Positions 35,161-44,513 of a DNA stretch of 64,000 bases are shown here, in pieces (position 1 is the stretch's first letter; every line of letters starts with the position of its first letter). Under the pieces are notes generated by a model that searched no databases, was not told the origin of the DNA, and worked only from the letters and a program-made list of their open reading frames with translations. Where the stretch lies: positions 1-64,000 of the forward strand of contig NZ_DATGNU010000043.1 of NCBI RefSeq assembly GCF_035306585.1. Direction: 5' to 3'. This DNA comes from Galbibacter sp035306585. Its GTDB lineage: Bacteria; Bacteroidota; Bacteroidia; Flavobacteriales; Flavobacteriaceae. A program made the translations under genes and the position numbers.

Positions 35161-35673
35161 ATGAGAACCTACCTACTGAGTTTATTTATCTTCTGCAGTA
35201 TTCAGAGTATAAATTCCCAAGATATACAATGGATGAGTTGGAGTGAAGCTGTGCAGAAAGCCAGTTCAGAAAAGAATCCAAAAAAGATATTCGTCGATGT
35301 ATACACTACCTGGTGTGGATGGTGTAAAAAAATGGACAAAAACACTTTCAATAATCCAAAGGTTTTGGACTATATGAAGGATAAGTATTATATGGTAAAA
35401 CTAGATGCCGAACAAAAAGAAGATATCCAATACAAAGGGAAAACTTTTAAGTTTATTGAACAAGGAAGAAATGGATATCACGAGCTAGCTGCTGCTTTAC
35501 TGCAAGGCAAATTGAGCTTTCCAACGACTATTTTTCTAAACGCCAATCAAGAGATCTTATCTCCAGTACCAGGATACCAAGGTCCAGAAGATTTTTTAAA
35601 AATAGCAAAATACTTTGGGGATGACATCTATAAAGATAAAACCTGGCAAGAATATGATCGGCCTAAAAGCTGA
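35161..35673 (+). CDS. Secreted thioredoxin-fold protein
   Basis: A 170-residue protein with a signal peptide (RTYLLSLFIFCSIQSINSQ) and a thioredoxin-fold domain with the active-site motif TTWCGWCKKMD around residue 50, where CGWC is the usual pair in periplasmic thioredoxin-like reductants. KYYMVKLDAEQKED, SFPTTIFLNANQEIL (cis-proline strand) and PGYQGPEDFLKIAKYF follow. It probably reduces disulfides in the periplasm. It lies 28 bases upstream of the serine-hydrolase gene and may be cotranscribed. Confidence 0.88.
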   Translation: MRTYLLSLFIFCSIQSINSQDIQWMSWSEAVQKASSEKNPKKIFVDVYTTWCGWCKKMDKNTFNNPKVLDYMKDKYYMVKLDAEQKEDIQYKGKTFKFIEQGRNGYHELAAALLQGKLSFPTTIFLNANQEILSPVPGYQGPEDFLKIAKYFGDDIYKDKTWQEYDRPKS

Positions 35674-35701
35674 GCCTTTCTAATATAAAAACCAACCGAT
35701 T

Positions 35702-36841
35702 ATGCCAACCACTAAACTTATTTTGTTCTCTTTGCTTTTATACATAGCCATTGGTTGTGCTCCAAAACAAAGTGACCCCGAGAACCCACTTGAAAAAGCT
35801 ATACAATCCGAACACCCTAAAATAAAGCCTGTAATTGACAGCGCTGCGCACTATCAAGTACAGATTATGCTTAGCACCATCAAGCGAGATAACAATGGGG
35901 TTAAATTTACTGATTATCAGTTTGGTGTAAATGATTCGAATTATTTCTACCCTGCCAGTAGCGTTAAACTCCCGATCAGTCTACTAGCCTTAGAGAAATT
36001 AAACAAAGATCCACGTTTTGATAGAAACACCTTATTTTACATCGATGGAGATACGATAGAGACCACCTTTGCCAATGAGATTAATAAAATCTTTGCCATA
36101 AGTGACAACCCAGCTTATAACCGATTGTTTGAATATTTAGGTAAAGATTACATAAACCAAACGCTAGAAGAAAAAGGGATTCAACCTGTGCGTATCAGCC
36201 ACAGACTTTCTACCTCAGATGCCTATAATCCTGTATCAAAGGCCGTTATTTTTCATCAAAATGATACTACCCTTACTCAATTGCAAGCACCCACTAGTGG
36301 TCCAGTGGAAAGATTACCTTTACCCTCTATGCTAAAAGGAGAAGGATATATGGATACTAATGACTCCTTGATTAGAGAACCGATGGATTTCGCCACTAAG
36401 AACTACCTTCCTATTAACAGTCTGCACGCCATTATCAAACGCGTCATTTTCCCAGAGGCTTTTAGTAAGCAAGAACAATTTGATCTAAGTACGAGTGATC
36501 GTGAATTCCTACTCCAGGCGATGTCTTCAACGCCAAGAGCATTGGGTTTTGCTCAAAAAGACTATTATGACAGTTTTGGAAAGTTCTTTATCTATGGTGA
36601 CACCAAGGAAAATATTCCAGAATCCATTAAAATCTATAATAAAGTTGGTTATGCCTATGGATACTTAACCGATTGCGCTTATATTTATGATGCGCAAACA
36701 GGTATAGAATTTATAATAACTGCGAACCTATTGGTAAATGAAAATGGTATTTTCAACGATGGGATTTATCAATATGATTCTGTGGGAATTCCGTTTCTTG
36801 CTCAACTGGGCAGGGAACTGCTAAAAAATCTTAACCATTAA
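35702..36841 (+). CDS. Class A beta-lactamase-like serine hydrolase, lipoprotein
   Basis: A 379-residue protein with a lipoprotein signal (LILFSLLLYIAIGCAPKQ; lipobox cysteine near residue 19). The penicillin-recognising fold is shown by FYPASSVKLPISLLALEKL (SxxK), ISDNPAYNRLFEYLG (SDN) and KVGYAYGYL (KxG), in the right order and spacing. Length exceeds a typical class A enzyme by about 90 residues because of an inserted middle region. It could act on beta-lactams or on cell-wall peptides; sequence alone cannot separate these. It follows the thioredoxin gene and precedes the VOC gene by 18 bases. Confidence 0.85.
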   Translation: MPTTKLILFSLLLYIAIGCAPKQSDPENPLEKAIQSEHPKIKPVIDSAAHYQVQIMLSTIKRDNNGVKFTDYQFGVNDSNYFYPASSVKLPISLLALEKLNKDPRFDRNTLFYIDGDTIETTFANEINKIFAISDNPAYNRLFEYLGKDYINQTLEEKGIQPVRISHRLSTSDAYNPVSKAVIFHQNDTTLTQLQAPTSGPVERLPLPSMLKGEGYMDTNDSLIREPMDFATKNYLPINSLHAIIKRVIFPEAFSKQEQFDLSTSDREFLLQAMSSTPRALGFAQKDYYDSFGKFFIYGDTKENIPESIKIYNKVGYAYGYLTDCAYIYDAQTGIEFIITANLLVNENGIFNDGIYQYDSVGIPFLAQLGRELLKNLNH

Positions 36842-36859
36842 ATCAAGCCAATCAATAAA

Positions 36860-37309
36860 ATGAAAAAAACCAATTGTTTCATCCTAGTTATTTTATTTAC
36901 ACTTATGAGTATACAAACAAAAGCCCAAGATTTTAAATTAGGCTTTGATCATTTTGCTATTTTAGTACAAGACCTAGAGGAAAGTTCCAACTTTTACCTG
37001 GATATTATGGGCTTACAAGAAATCGAAAACAAGACAGAACAACCTCATATACGCTGGTTTGCAATGGGAACCAAAGCCGCATTACATGTTATTGAAGACA
37101 AACAACATACGGTCCCAGATGTCAAAGGTGTTCACCTGGCTTTATTCACCAATAATTTAGATGGCTTTATCACCCATTTACGCCAAAATAACATTTATTT
37201 TGAAAACTGGCCGGGTGAAGAAAACACTACCAATGATCGCCCTGACGGGGTTCGACAGATATACCTAAAAGATCCGAACGGTTACTGGATCGAGGTCAAC
37301 GAAAATTAA
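36860..37309 (+). CDS. Secreted VOC-fold (glyoxalase/bleomycin-resistance-like) protein
   Basis: 149 residues: a signal peptide (MKKTNCFILVILFTLMSIQTKAQ) and one VOC domain. FDHFAILVQDLEESSNFYLDIMGLQ carries the first metal-ligand histidine, and KGVHLALFTNNLDGFITHL and YLKDPNGYWIEVNE the usual second-half histidine and glutamate positions. An exported VOC protein is less common than cytosolic ones. The substrate is unknown. It is probably cotranscribed with the two genes upstream. Confidence 0.87.
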   Translation: MKKTNCFILVILFTLMSIQTKAQDFKLGFDHFAILVQDLEESSNFYLDIMGLQEIENKTEQPHIRWFAMGTKAALHVIEDKQHTVPDVKGVHLALFTNNLDGFITHLRQNNIYFENWPGEENTTNDRPDGVRQIYLKDPNGYWIEVNEN

Positions 37310-37324
37310 TAGCCATACCGTTAT

Positions 37325-39127
37325 TTAACCCACATTCCCCCTTACTTCCTCTTCCTCTGTAATAAAGTTGGAGAGATTAATGGCAGTCTCTATTAGAGCC
37401 AGATGGGAATATGCCTGAGGGAAATTTCCCAACAGTCGTTTAGTTTCAAAGTCCAAATCTTCACTAAACAATCCTAGGTGATTGCTATAAGACAAGAGTT
37501 TTTCAAAAAGATAGGTTGCTTTCTCATGCTCCCCAATCTTATTTAAGGCGTTGATATACCAAAAGCTACAAATTGTAAAAGAAGAGGTAGGCAAACCAAA
37601 ATCATCCTGGTTCTTATAACGATACATGAGCCCGTCGTGCGATAATTCTCTTCCTGTGGCCTGAACTGTGGCAATGAATTTAGGATCCTTAGCATCAATA
37701 AAACCGTAAGTTTCCATAAGCAATACCGATGCATCCAAATGGGTTGAATCATAGGACTGTGTAAAACTCTGCACCTGATCATTCCACGCATTATCATGTA
37801 TACTTTTACGTATTTGTTGTTCTAAGATAGACCACTTTTTAATTTTCCGAGTCTTATGTAGTAATTTGGCGACCCTTAAGGCACGCTCAACGGCCACCCA
37901 ACACAGCACCTTGGAAAAGGTAAAATGACGCTCCTCTGTTCTAAACTCCCAAATTCCTTTGTCAGGTTCTTCCCAGTGTTTGTTCACCACCCACACAATG
38001 CCCTTGGTGATGGTCCACAAGTCTTCGATATTCTCAATTTCGGTTTTAAACTTCATGAACTGTTCATAGATCACATCCATTAGAATTCCGTAAATATCAT
38101 TTTGCCTTTGAACATAGGCGGCATTTCCGATCCTAACTGGTTTACTACCCATATAACCCCTCAGGTGATCTAGGGTATGTTCGGTAAGCTTTTTCTCTTT
38201 GTTAATACCATACATGATTTGCAACTTTTCATCCTTGTCTGGTATAAGATCTATGATAAATTTTAAAAATTCCTTGGCCATGTTTTTATGACCTAATTCT
38301 GAAATCACTTTAATCACCATCGAGGCATCCCTTATCCAACAAAACCTGTAATCCCAGTTTCTTACCTCCCCAATGGTTTCTGGTAAGGAGGTCGTCGCTG
38401 CCGCTAGGACCGCCCCAGTTTTTTCATAAGAAAGCATTTTAAGTACCACCGAACTCCTTCGAATTTGTTCATTGTACTTTTTGTATTCTGGTGTTTTCTC
38501 ATTCCAATCCAGCCAGTAGACCTGCGTTCTGGTAAGCTCTAAAAAGGCTTTTTCGACAGTAGGTTCAAATATCTTTTCATTGTAACTCAATTGAAAAAAA
38601 CCATCCGATTTTAGGGTGATTTCATCCCCTTGAACGACGCTTTGTTTATCAAAATTAGTATAGAGGAAAATAGTATCAAATTTATCATGGTGGGTTAAAC
38701 TCACCATAAATTCCTCCTTTACATAAGTACTGGTTTCACCCGCTGCATACTCGAGTTTCGGTTGATAGTCAATCTTGAAATTTGGCTTGCCTTTGGTGCG
38801 TTCAAAATACCGGATAATATCTGGTGGTGAATGAAACTCATTAGAGATCATTCTGTACCTAGGCATAAAATCCCAAATAGTAAAAGCATCCGTTCCATTA
38901 TCAAAAATGGTTAGTAGTATACCTGTGTTTTTATAGTACTTTTGATCGATATGATAGTCCTCGCTTACTTTAATAGCAAAGTGCCCACCAATGTCGTCAT
39001 CGAGGATCTTAGCAAATACTGAAGGAGAGTCAAATTCGGGCAAACAGCACCAATCTATAGACCCATTTTTGGAAATCAGTGCAGCGCTTCGACAATTTCC
39101 AATAATACCATATGCTAAATTATCCAT
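37325..39127 (-). CDS. Glycoside hydrolase family 15 protein (trehalase / glucoamylase-like)
   Basis: A 600-residue cytosolic protein with the GH15 N-terminal beta domain (YGIIGNCRSAALISKNGSIDWCCLPEFDSPSVFAKILD) and a catalytic (alpha/alpha)6 barrel. The barrel is marked by EVRNWDYRFCWIRDASMV, DLWTITKGIVWVVNKHWEEPDKGIWEFR and TSSFTICSFWYINAL. Bacterial relatives of this subtype are often trehalases or glucan-1,4-alpha-glucosidases. It is divergent from the fused trehalose synthase/phosphatase gene, which favours a role in trehalose or alpha-glucan turnover. Confidence 0.88.
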   Translation of the reverse strand: MDNLAYGIIGNCRSAALISKNGSIDWCCLPEFDSPSVFAKILDDDIGGHFAIKVSEDYHIDQKYYKNTGILLTIFDNGTDAFTIWDFMPRYRMISNEFHSPPDIIRYFERTKGKPNFKIDYQPKLEYAAGETSTYVKEEFMVSLTHHDKFDTIFLYTNFDKQSVVQGDEITLKSDGFFQLSYNEKIFEPTVEKAFLELTRTQVYWLDWNEKTPEYKKYNEQIRRSSVVLKMLSYEKTGAVLAAATTSLPETIGEVRNWDYRFCWIRDASMVIKVISELGHKNMAKEFLKFIIDLIPDKDEKLQIMYGINKEKKLTEHTLDHLRGYMGSKPVRIGNAAYVQRQNDIYGILMDVIYEQFMKFKTEIENIEDLWTITKGIVWVVNKHWEEPDKGIWEFRTEERHFTFSKVLCWVAVERALRVAKLLHKTRKIKKWSILEQQIRKSIHDNAWNDQVQSFTQSYDSTHLDASVLLMETYGFIDAKDPKFIATVQATGRELSHDGLMYRYKNQDDFGLPTSSFTICSFWYINALNKIGEHEKATYLFEKLLSYSNHLGLFSEDLDFETKRLLGNFPQAYSHLALIETAINLSNFITEEEEVRGNVG

Positions 39128-39303
39128 TTATTAAGTTTTTTCTAACGTTATTATATGATTAATTCCTTAAATTAACGAAAATATGACTGCTTAATCAAGC
39201 AATGGAACAGAAATCTAGGTAATACACTACCGAGAAATCATATCAAACGTGTTTCTAAAATAACCAGAGCTGTGAATTTAAAGTCAACTTAAATTAAGAG
39301 TTC

Positions 39304-41520
39304 ATGGACAACAAAACAATCATTGTATCGAATCGGTTACCCCTACAACTACACCTTAGGAATGGTCAACTAAAAATGAAACCTAGCGTGGGTGGACTAG
39401 CCACTGGGATGAAATCTGTTCATAAGGATGAAAAAGGTATTTGGATAGGCTGGTCTGGACTTATCGAAGAAGACATCGATAAGGAAACTCACAAAAAAAT
39501 AGATCGGCTGGTAGCTAAGGAAAATTGCGCCACAGTGAGTTTATCAAAGGACGATGTGGATAACTTCTATTACGGGCTAAGCAACAGAACACTCTGGCCC
39601 CTATTCCACTACTTTATGGAATACACAGAGTTCGAAAATGAGTTTTGGGAATCCTATAAAACGGTTAATCAAAAATTTGCCGATGTGGTATTACAGCACG
39701 CCGAGGATGGGGATCAAATTTGGGTTCATGATTATCAGTTGTTATTACTTCCAGCGCTCATACGACACCGCAAGCCCAATGTTACTATAGGCTTTTTTTT
39801 ACATATTCCCTTTCCCTCCTACGAGATTTTTAGATGCTTCCCATGGCGAGACGAACTGTTACACGGTATTTTAGGAGCAGATTTAATAGGCTTTCACACC
39901 TATGATTATGAACGTCATTTTTTAAGTTCGATTAAAAGAATTTTAAGATTAGAGGTGAATTTCAATGAAATTGCTTATCACGAGCGCATTGTAAAGGTAG
40001 ATTCGTTCCCAATGGGGATTGATTATAATAAATTTCATGAAGCTGCTAAAAGCCATAAGAAATTATGTAGTGAGGAACGATCAGAATTACAGCGGAAGCT
40101 CGATGAACATTTTCAATCTACCAAAGACACCAAATTAATTCTTTCCATCGATCGATTGGATTATACCAAAGGCATTCCAAATCGTATAAGAGCCTTTGAA
40201 TATTTTTTAAACAAATATCCCGAATTTCGAGAAAAGGTTCGACTGATTATGCTTTCCGTCCCTTCCAGATCCGACGTTCCGCAATATCAACTCTTAAAGA
40301 AAGAGACAGATGAATTGGTCGGTCGGATCAACGGAGAGTTCTCTACTATCAACTGGACCCCGATCTGGTATTTTTACCGTTCACTACCTTTTGACAATTT
40401 GATTGATCTTTATAGTGCAGCAGATATTGCTTTGATCACCCCTATTCGAGACGGTATGAATTTGGTTGCAAAGGAATATATCGCCACAAGAACTAGAAAA
40501 GATGGCGTACTTATTTTAAGTGAAATGGCTGGAGCTTCCAAGGAAATGAATGAAGCCATATTGATAAATCCCAACAACTTTGAACAAATCGCAGATTCCA
40601 TAAAATTTGCATTAGAAATGCCTTTAGAACAACAAATCTCCAGAAACCATTTGCTTCAAAAACGACTCAAGAGATATAGTGTTGAGAAATGGGCTCATGA
40701 GTTTATGAAATCGCTAAAAGCCACGAAAAATATTGAAAAAGTCACCTTATCAAAGCGCTTAGATGAACAGGAGCGCAAAACGATGTTTGAAAAATATAAT
40801 TCCGCCAAAAACAGACTACTTTTATTAGATTACGACGGTACCCTCACAGGATTTCAAGACAATCCACAAAATGCACAACCCGATGAAAAACTCTTCTCAT
40901 TGCTCGATCAAATAAATAACCAAAATCAAACCAATATGGTCATTATAAGTGGTCGTGATAGAGAAACCTTAGAGCAGTGGTTTAAGACTAAAAATTATGC
41001 TATGATCACCGACCATGGAGTTTGGGCTAAGGAGAAAAATAATTCGTGGAAGCCCTTAGAACGGCTTCGATCCGACTGGATGGAGATCATACGACCTGTA
41101 TTAGAGACCTTTGCAGATCGTACACCTGGAACCTTTATAGAGGAGAAAAAGTATTCCCTTGCATGGCATTACCGAAAAGCAGACCCTGAATTGGCGCAAA
41201 TACGGGCCATTGAACTCAATACCGTAGTTACAAGTTTGATCTCGAACAATGAGCTAACGGTACTCAATGGAAATAAAGTTATTGAAGTTAAAAATAGCCG
41301 TGTCAATAAAGGACGTGCTGCCGGCTATTTGTTATCTGAAAAGGATTATGACTTTATTCTAGCCATTGGGGATGATTGGACCGATGAATACATGTTTGAA
41401 GAAATTCCAAATTGGGCTTATTCCATAAAAGTTGGTTATCAAAAATCAAAAGCGAAGTACTATGTCAAGAGCACACAAGAGGTTCGCCAACTCCTTCAAG
41501 GGTTCGCCAAAAGCAAGTAG
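39304..41520 (+). CDS. Fused trehalose-6-phosphate synthase / trehalose-6-phosphate phosphatase
   Basis: A 738-residue cytosolic bifunctional enzyme. Residues 1-470 are OtsA (GT20): IIVSNRLPLQL, KPSVGGLATGMKSV, WVHDYQLLLLPALIR, GFFLHIPFPSYEIFRCFPWR, LGADLIGFHTYDYERHF and SIDRLDYTKGIPNR. From about residue 505 comes the OtsB phosphatase domain of the HAD superfamily: LLLLDYDGTLTGFQ (DxDGT), IISGRDRETLEQW and ILAIGDDWTDEYMFE. It makes trehalose from UDP-glucose and glucose-6-phosphate in one chain. Fusion in this order is common in Bacteroidota. Confidence 0.95.
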   Translation: MDNKTIIVSNRLPLQLHLRNGQLKMKPSVGGLATGMKSVHKDEKGIWIGWSGLIEEDIDKETHKKIDRLVAKENCATVSLSKDDVDNFYYGLSNRTLWPLFHYFMEYTEFENEFWESYKTVNQKFADVVLQHAEDGDQIWVHDYQLLLLPALIRHRKPNVTIGFFLHIPFPSYEIFRCFPWRDELLHGILGADLIGFHTYDYERHFLSSIKRILRLEVNFNEIAYHERIVKVDSFPMGIDYNKFHEAAKSHKKLCSEERSELQRKLDEHFQSTKDTKLILSIDRLDYTKGIPNRIRAFEYFLNKYPEFREKVRLIMLSVPSRSDVPQYQLLKKETDELVGRINGEFSTINWTPIWYFYRSLPFDNLIDLYSAADIALITPIRDGMNLVAKEYIATRTRKDGVLILSEMAGASKEMNEAILINPNNFEQIADSIKFALEMPLEQQISRNHLLQKRLKRYSVEKWAHEFMKSLKATKNIEKVTLSKRLDEQERKTMFEKYNSAKNRLLLLDYDGTLTGFQDNPQNAQPDEKLFSLLDQINNQNQTNMVIISGRDRETLEQWFKTKNYAMITDHGVWAKEKNNSWKPLERLRSDWMEIIRPVLETFADRTPGTFIEEKKYSLAWHYRKADPELAQIRAIELNTVVTSLISNNELTVLNGNKVIEVKNSRVNKGRAAGYLLSEKDYDFILAIGDDWTDEYMFEEIPNWAYSIKVGYQKSKAKYYVKSTQEVRQLLQGFAKSK

Positions 41521-41526
41521 GTCGTT

Positions 41527-43332
41527 TTAATCCATATAAGGTATAAAGTTTTTGAAAAACTCCTGTGAGGACAACTCCAGCACACTACCATGGCGCATCC
41601 CTTTTGGAAAGTCAAGCTTATCGGAGATATCGATCCAATGTATAAGATCAGTAGACTGAACTCCGCCATACTGCTTGTCGATATACTTATCAAAATAAAC
41701 GATCCTTAAGTCGTCTATTTTTAATGAAGTAGGACCTTCAGCCCAATAATCACCCGTGATTGGTGCTGACGCTTGACTATAAGGGCCAGTTAAATTATCG
41801 CTATAGGCAATACGGATATTTTTAGCTGCTGGGACTCTGGTCTCATCTTTTAAAAACATTATATATCGTCCATTGTCATATAGAATGCTTGCATCGATTA
41901 CATTAAAACCAGGCTCATATAACAATGCCGTTTTAGAAAAGGTTTTAAAATCCTTGGTGGTGGTATAATAAATGCGATGATTGTATCCATTCTCCTCACT
42001 GGATGCTGTCGCAGGATAGGCTCCTTTTATAGTAGTGGCCCAGTAGATCATATAAGTCCCAGATTCGTGGTCATAAGTAAGCTCAGGAGCCCAACTATTT
42101 CTAGCATTTTCTTCGTGTTCCATCACAGGGACATACTGCTGATCGGACCAGTGAATAAGATCCATAGAACTGGCGTATCCTATTCCTTTTTCAGTCCACC
42201 CACAGGTCCACACCATATGGTACTTACCATCACCTCCTTTAATAATACATGGGTCCCTCATAAGCTTTTCTTTGCCTATATGAGGCGTTAAAAACGAGTT
42301 ATCTCCTTTTAAAGCCTGCCATGTAAAACCATCCGTACTATAGGCATAATGAAGACCATCTTCCCCATTTGATTTAAAATATGAAAACAGGTAGATCTTT
42401 TCGTTTGAAAGTATTTCATTAGCCTCTAACCAATACTTAAGCGCTGCTGTCCATTGTTTATTTGTCACAGTGTTCCCCATCCCGAATCCATGCCCACCAT
42501 CTTTGTAAATATGAATTTCAGTGGAAACATCGCTTTTCTTTAATGCCTTGTAATACAACAAACTATTTTCAACTGGCACCGCCTTATCATCTGTGGCATG
42601 AACCAAAAAGGCCGGCGGTGTTTTAGCATCAACCAAAGTATTTGGTGAAAAAGATCGTTTTAAGGCTTTTGATGCTTTTTTACCCAGTAAGTTTTCCTGT
42701 GATCCTTTATGTGTAAAGTCATCTTCCATTGAAATCACTGGATAAATCAATATGGAGAAATCTGGCCTTGCGCTTAGTGAGGCGAGCTTATCTCTATAGG
42801 TGGGATTGTCATACATGGTTGATAAACTCGCTGCCAGATGGCCTCCTGCAGAAAATCCCATCACCCCAACTTTTGCTTGATCAATATTCCATTGCTTGGC
42901 GTGGGATCGAATAAACCGGATGGCCTGCTGCGCATCTTGTAACGGCCCATTTTTTTTATCAGCCATCGCTTGATTTGGCAACCTATATTTAAGCACCATC
43001 GCTGCTATTCCAATAGAATTAAACCATTTAGCCAGTTTATAACCTTCCTTATCAATGGCTAGATGAGCGTACCCACCGCCAGGGCAAATCAACACCGCAG
43101 CACTAGATGGATCCACCCTCTTGGGTAGGAAAACCTCCAGGGTAGGTTCTGAAACATTGGAGACTCGCTCTAATTCACCTAATGCGTTTAACGCGCGATG
43201 CTCTTGACCAATATCGACCTTTAAAGTATTTGGAATCGTTTCCCAAATTTTATAAGTCGCATGATCTTGTGCCATCATTAAAAACGGCATAAGAAACAAG
43301 GAGACCACCATTATTAATCCACGGTATTTCAT
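41527..43332 (-). CDS. Two-domain secreted enzyme: carbohydrate esterase-type alpha/beta hydrolase fused to a GH43-like beta-propeller
   Basis: A 601-residue secreted protein (signal GLIMVVSLFLMPFLMMAQ). Residues about 60-295 are an alpha/beta hydrolase of the acetylxylan-esterase type: CPGGGYAHLAIDKEG (oxyanion loop), GFSAGGHLAAS (nucleophile serine), HATDDKAVPVE (aspartate) and KDGGHGFG (histidine). From about residue 305 a five-blade GH43-like domain follows, with MRDPCIIKG, WAPELTYD, NVIDASILYDN and YWAEGPTSLK as candidate acid-base residues. The pair would deacetylate and trim side chains of the same glycan. It is the last gene of the pectin operon, 7 bases after the GH105 gene. Confidence 0.85.
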   Translation of the reverse strand: MKYRGLIMVVSLFLMPFLMMAQDHATYKIWETIPNTLKVDIGQEHRALNALGELERVSNVSEPTLEVFLPKRVDPSSAAVLICPGGGYAHLAIDKEGYKLAKWFNSIGIAAMVLKYRLPNQAMADKKNGPLQDAQQAIRFIRSHAKQWNIDQAKVGVMGFSAGGHLAASLSTMYDNPTYRDKLASLSARPDFSILIYPVISMEDDFTHKGSQENLLGKKASKALKRSFSPNTLVDAKTPPAFLVHATDDKAVPVENSLLYYKALKKSDVSTEIHIYKDGGHGFGMGNTVTNKQWTAALKYWLEANEILSNEKIYLFSYFKSNGEDGLHYAYSTDGFTWQALKGDNSFLTPHIGKEKLMRDPCIIKGGDGKYHMVWTCGWTEKGIGYASSMDLIHWSDQQYVPVMEHEENARNSWAPELTYDHESGTYMIYWATTIKGAYPATASSEENGYNHRIYYTTTKDFKTFSKTALLYEPGFNVIDASILYDNGRYIMFLKDETRVPAAKNIRIAYSDNLTGPYSQASAPITGDYWAEGPTSLKIDDLRIVYFDKYIDKQYGGVQSTDLIHWIDISDKLDFPKGMRHGSVLELSSQEFFKNFIPYMD

Positions 43333-43339
43333 TAGGTTA

Positions 43340-44470
43340 TCATTTTAGGTCCATTCTGTAGATCTCCGTACCAGCTAATAAAAAGCAGCCCAGTCCGTAA
43401 TCTTCAAAATCAGGTTGTTTCGTATAGGATAGTGGTTGACCATCTTTTGGCTCTTTACCCGTAGATTGCATATATCCCAAAAATCCATTTTTATGCAAGC
43501 TTTCCTCTACAAGTGCCTTCCATCCCTTTTTAATCACTGGAATATAGGTATCTTTATCGAGAACACCCTGATTTACCCCATAAGCCATGGCATAAATAAA
43601 CAGAGCCGTACCAGAGGATTCTTTCCCTCCATAATGATTTTCATCATGTAAACTTACATTCCAAAAGCCATCTTTTCTTTGAATAGGCACCAAAGCTTTA
43701 GCCATTGCTTGCAAGTCTTCTACATACTGCTTACGATGTGGGGCCTCCTCTGGGATAATAGAAAGTACCCTAGCCAGTGCCGCAATTACCCAACCATTAC
43801 CACGACTCCAATAAGAGTCTTCTCCGTTTGGTTCAGTATAAGGTGGGTCAAAATCAGCATCCCTCCACCAAAGACCATCTTTGGGATTAAATAAACCATT
43901 GGCCCCTTCTTTATCCCTAGTATACATATACATTTGGTACATTTTTTCAAAATACAAAGGATTGTTATCCAATACACCCATTTTTGCCAAGACAGGCATT
44001 CCCATTTGAATGGCATCAATCCAATCCCAATCATCGAGTTGAGGAGTGGAAAGCAGCATCGCGGTCTGCGCTCTAGTGTTTTTAAGTTTTGAAGCCTGAG
44101 GCTCTAGGTTGTATAAATCGATATAGGTTTGTGCCGCACAATAATTATCAGCATTTCTAGTGGTGTTCCCACCATTAAATCCCCACTGGTGACTCTCGGC
44201 CCAATCCAAGGCATATTGATAAAATTCCTCTTTTGGATAAATCTCATGTAAAGCCATTAAACCTTCGTAATACACCGCTCTTGTCCATATATTACTAGGG
44301 CGCTCCTTGTTTGTTATGATGGTTTTTCCAGTATCTGGCCATTTATCCATAAAGTAGCCATTGGCCAGGATCATATTTTTTAAGATCTCGTCCTTATCGA
44401 AAACATTTTGTGTATAGCTTTGCAGGGTAAAAAGCATTGCAAAAAGCAATAATAAATTAGTTTTAAGCAT
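43340..44470 (-). CDS. Unsaturated rhamnogalacturonyl hydrolase, GH105
   Basis: A 376-residue secreted (alpha/alpha)6-barrel enzyme (signal NLLLLFAMLFTLQSYTQ). DDWDWIDAIQMGMPVLAKMG contains the catalytic aspartate, and YWSRGNGWVIAALARVL and DGFWNVSLHD, SSGTALFIYAMAYG are family segments of YteR/GH88-105. It hydrates the terminal 4,5-unsaturated galacturonate released by rhamnogalacturonan lyases, yielding monomers. No lyase is present in the window. It lies between GH106 and the esterase-GH43 gene in one operon. Confidence 0.93.
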   Translation of the reverse strand: MLKTNLLLLFAMLFTLQSYTQNVFDKDEILKNMILANGYFMDKWPDTGKTIITNKERPSNIWTRAVYYEGLMALHEIYPKEEFYQYALDWAESHQWGFNGGNTTRNADNYCAAQTYIDLYNLEPQASKLKNTRAQTAMLLSTPQLDDWDWIDAIQMGMPVLAKMGVLDNNPLYFEKMYQMYMYTRDKEGANGLFNPKDGLWWRDADFDPPYTEPNGEDSYWSRGNGWVIAALARVLSIIPEEAPHRKQYVEDLQAMAKALVPIQRKDGFWNVSLHDENHYGGKESSGTALFIYAMAYGVNQGVLDKDTYIPVIKKGWKALVEESLHKNGFLGYMQSTGKEPKDGQPLSYTKQPDFEDYGLGCFLLAGTEIYRMDLK

Positions 44471-44513
44471 TGGTTTATTATTTAAAGTTGGTACTATTGT
44501 GTGATGTTTCTTT

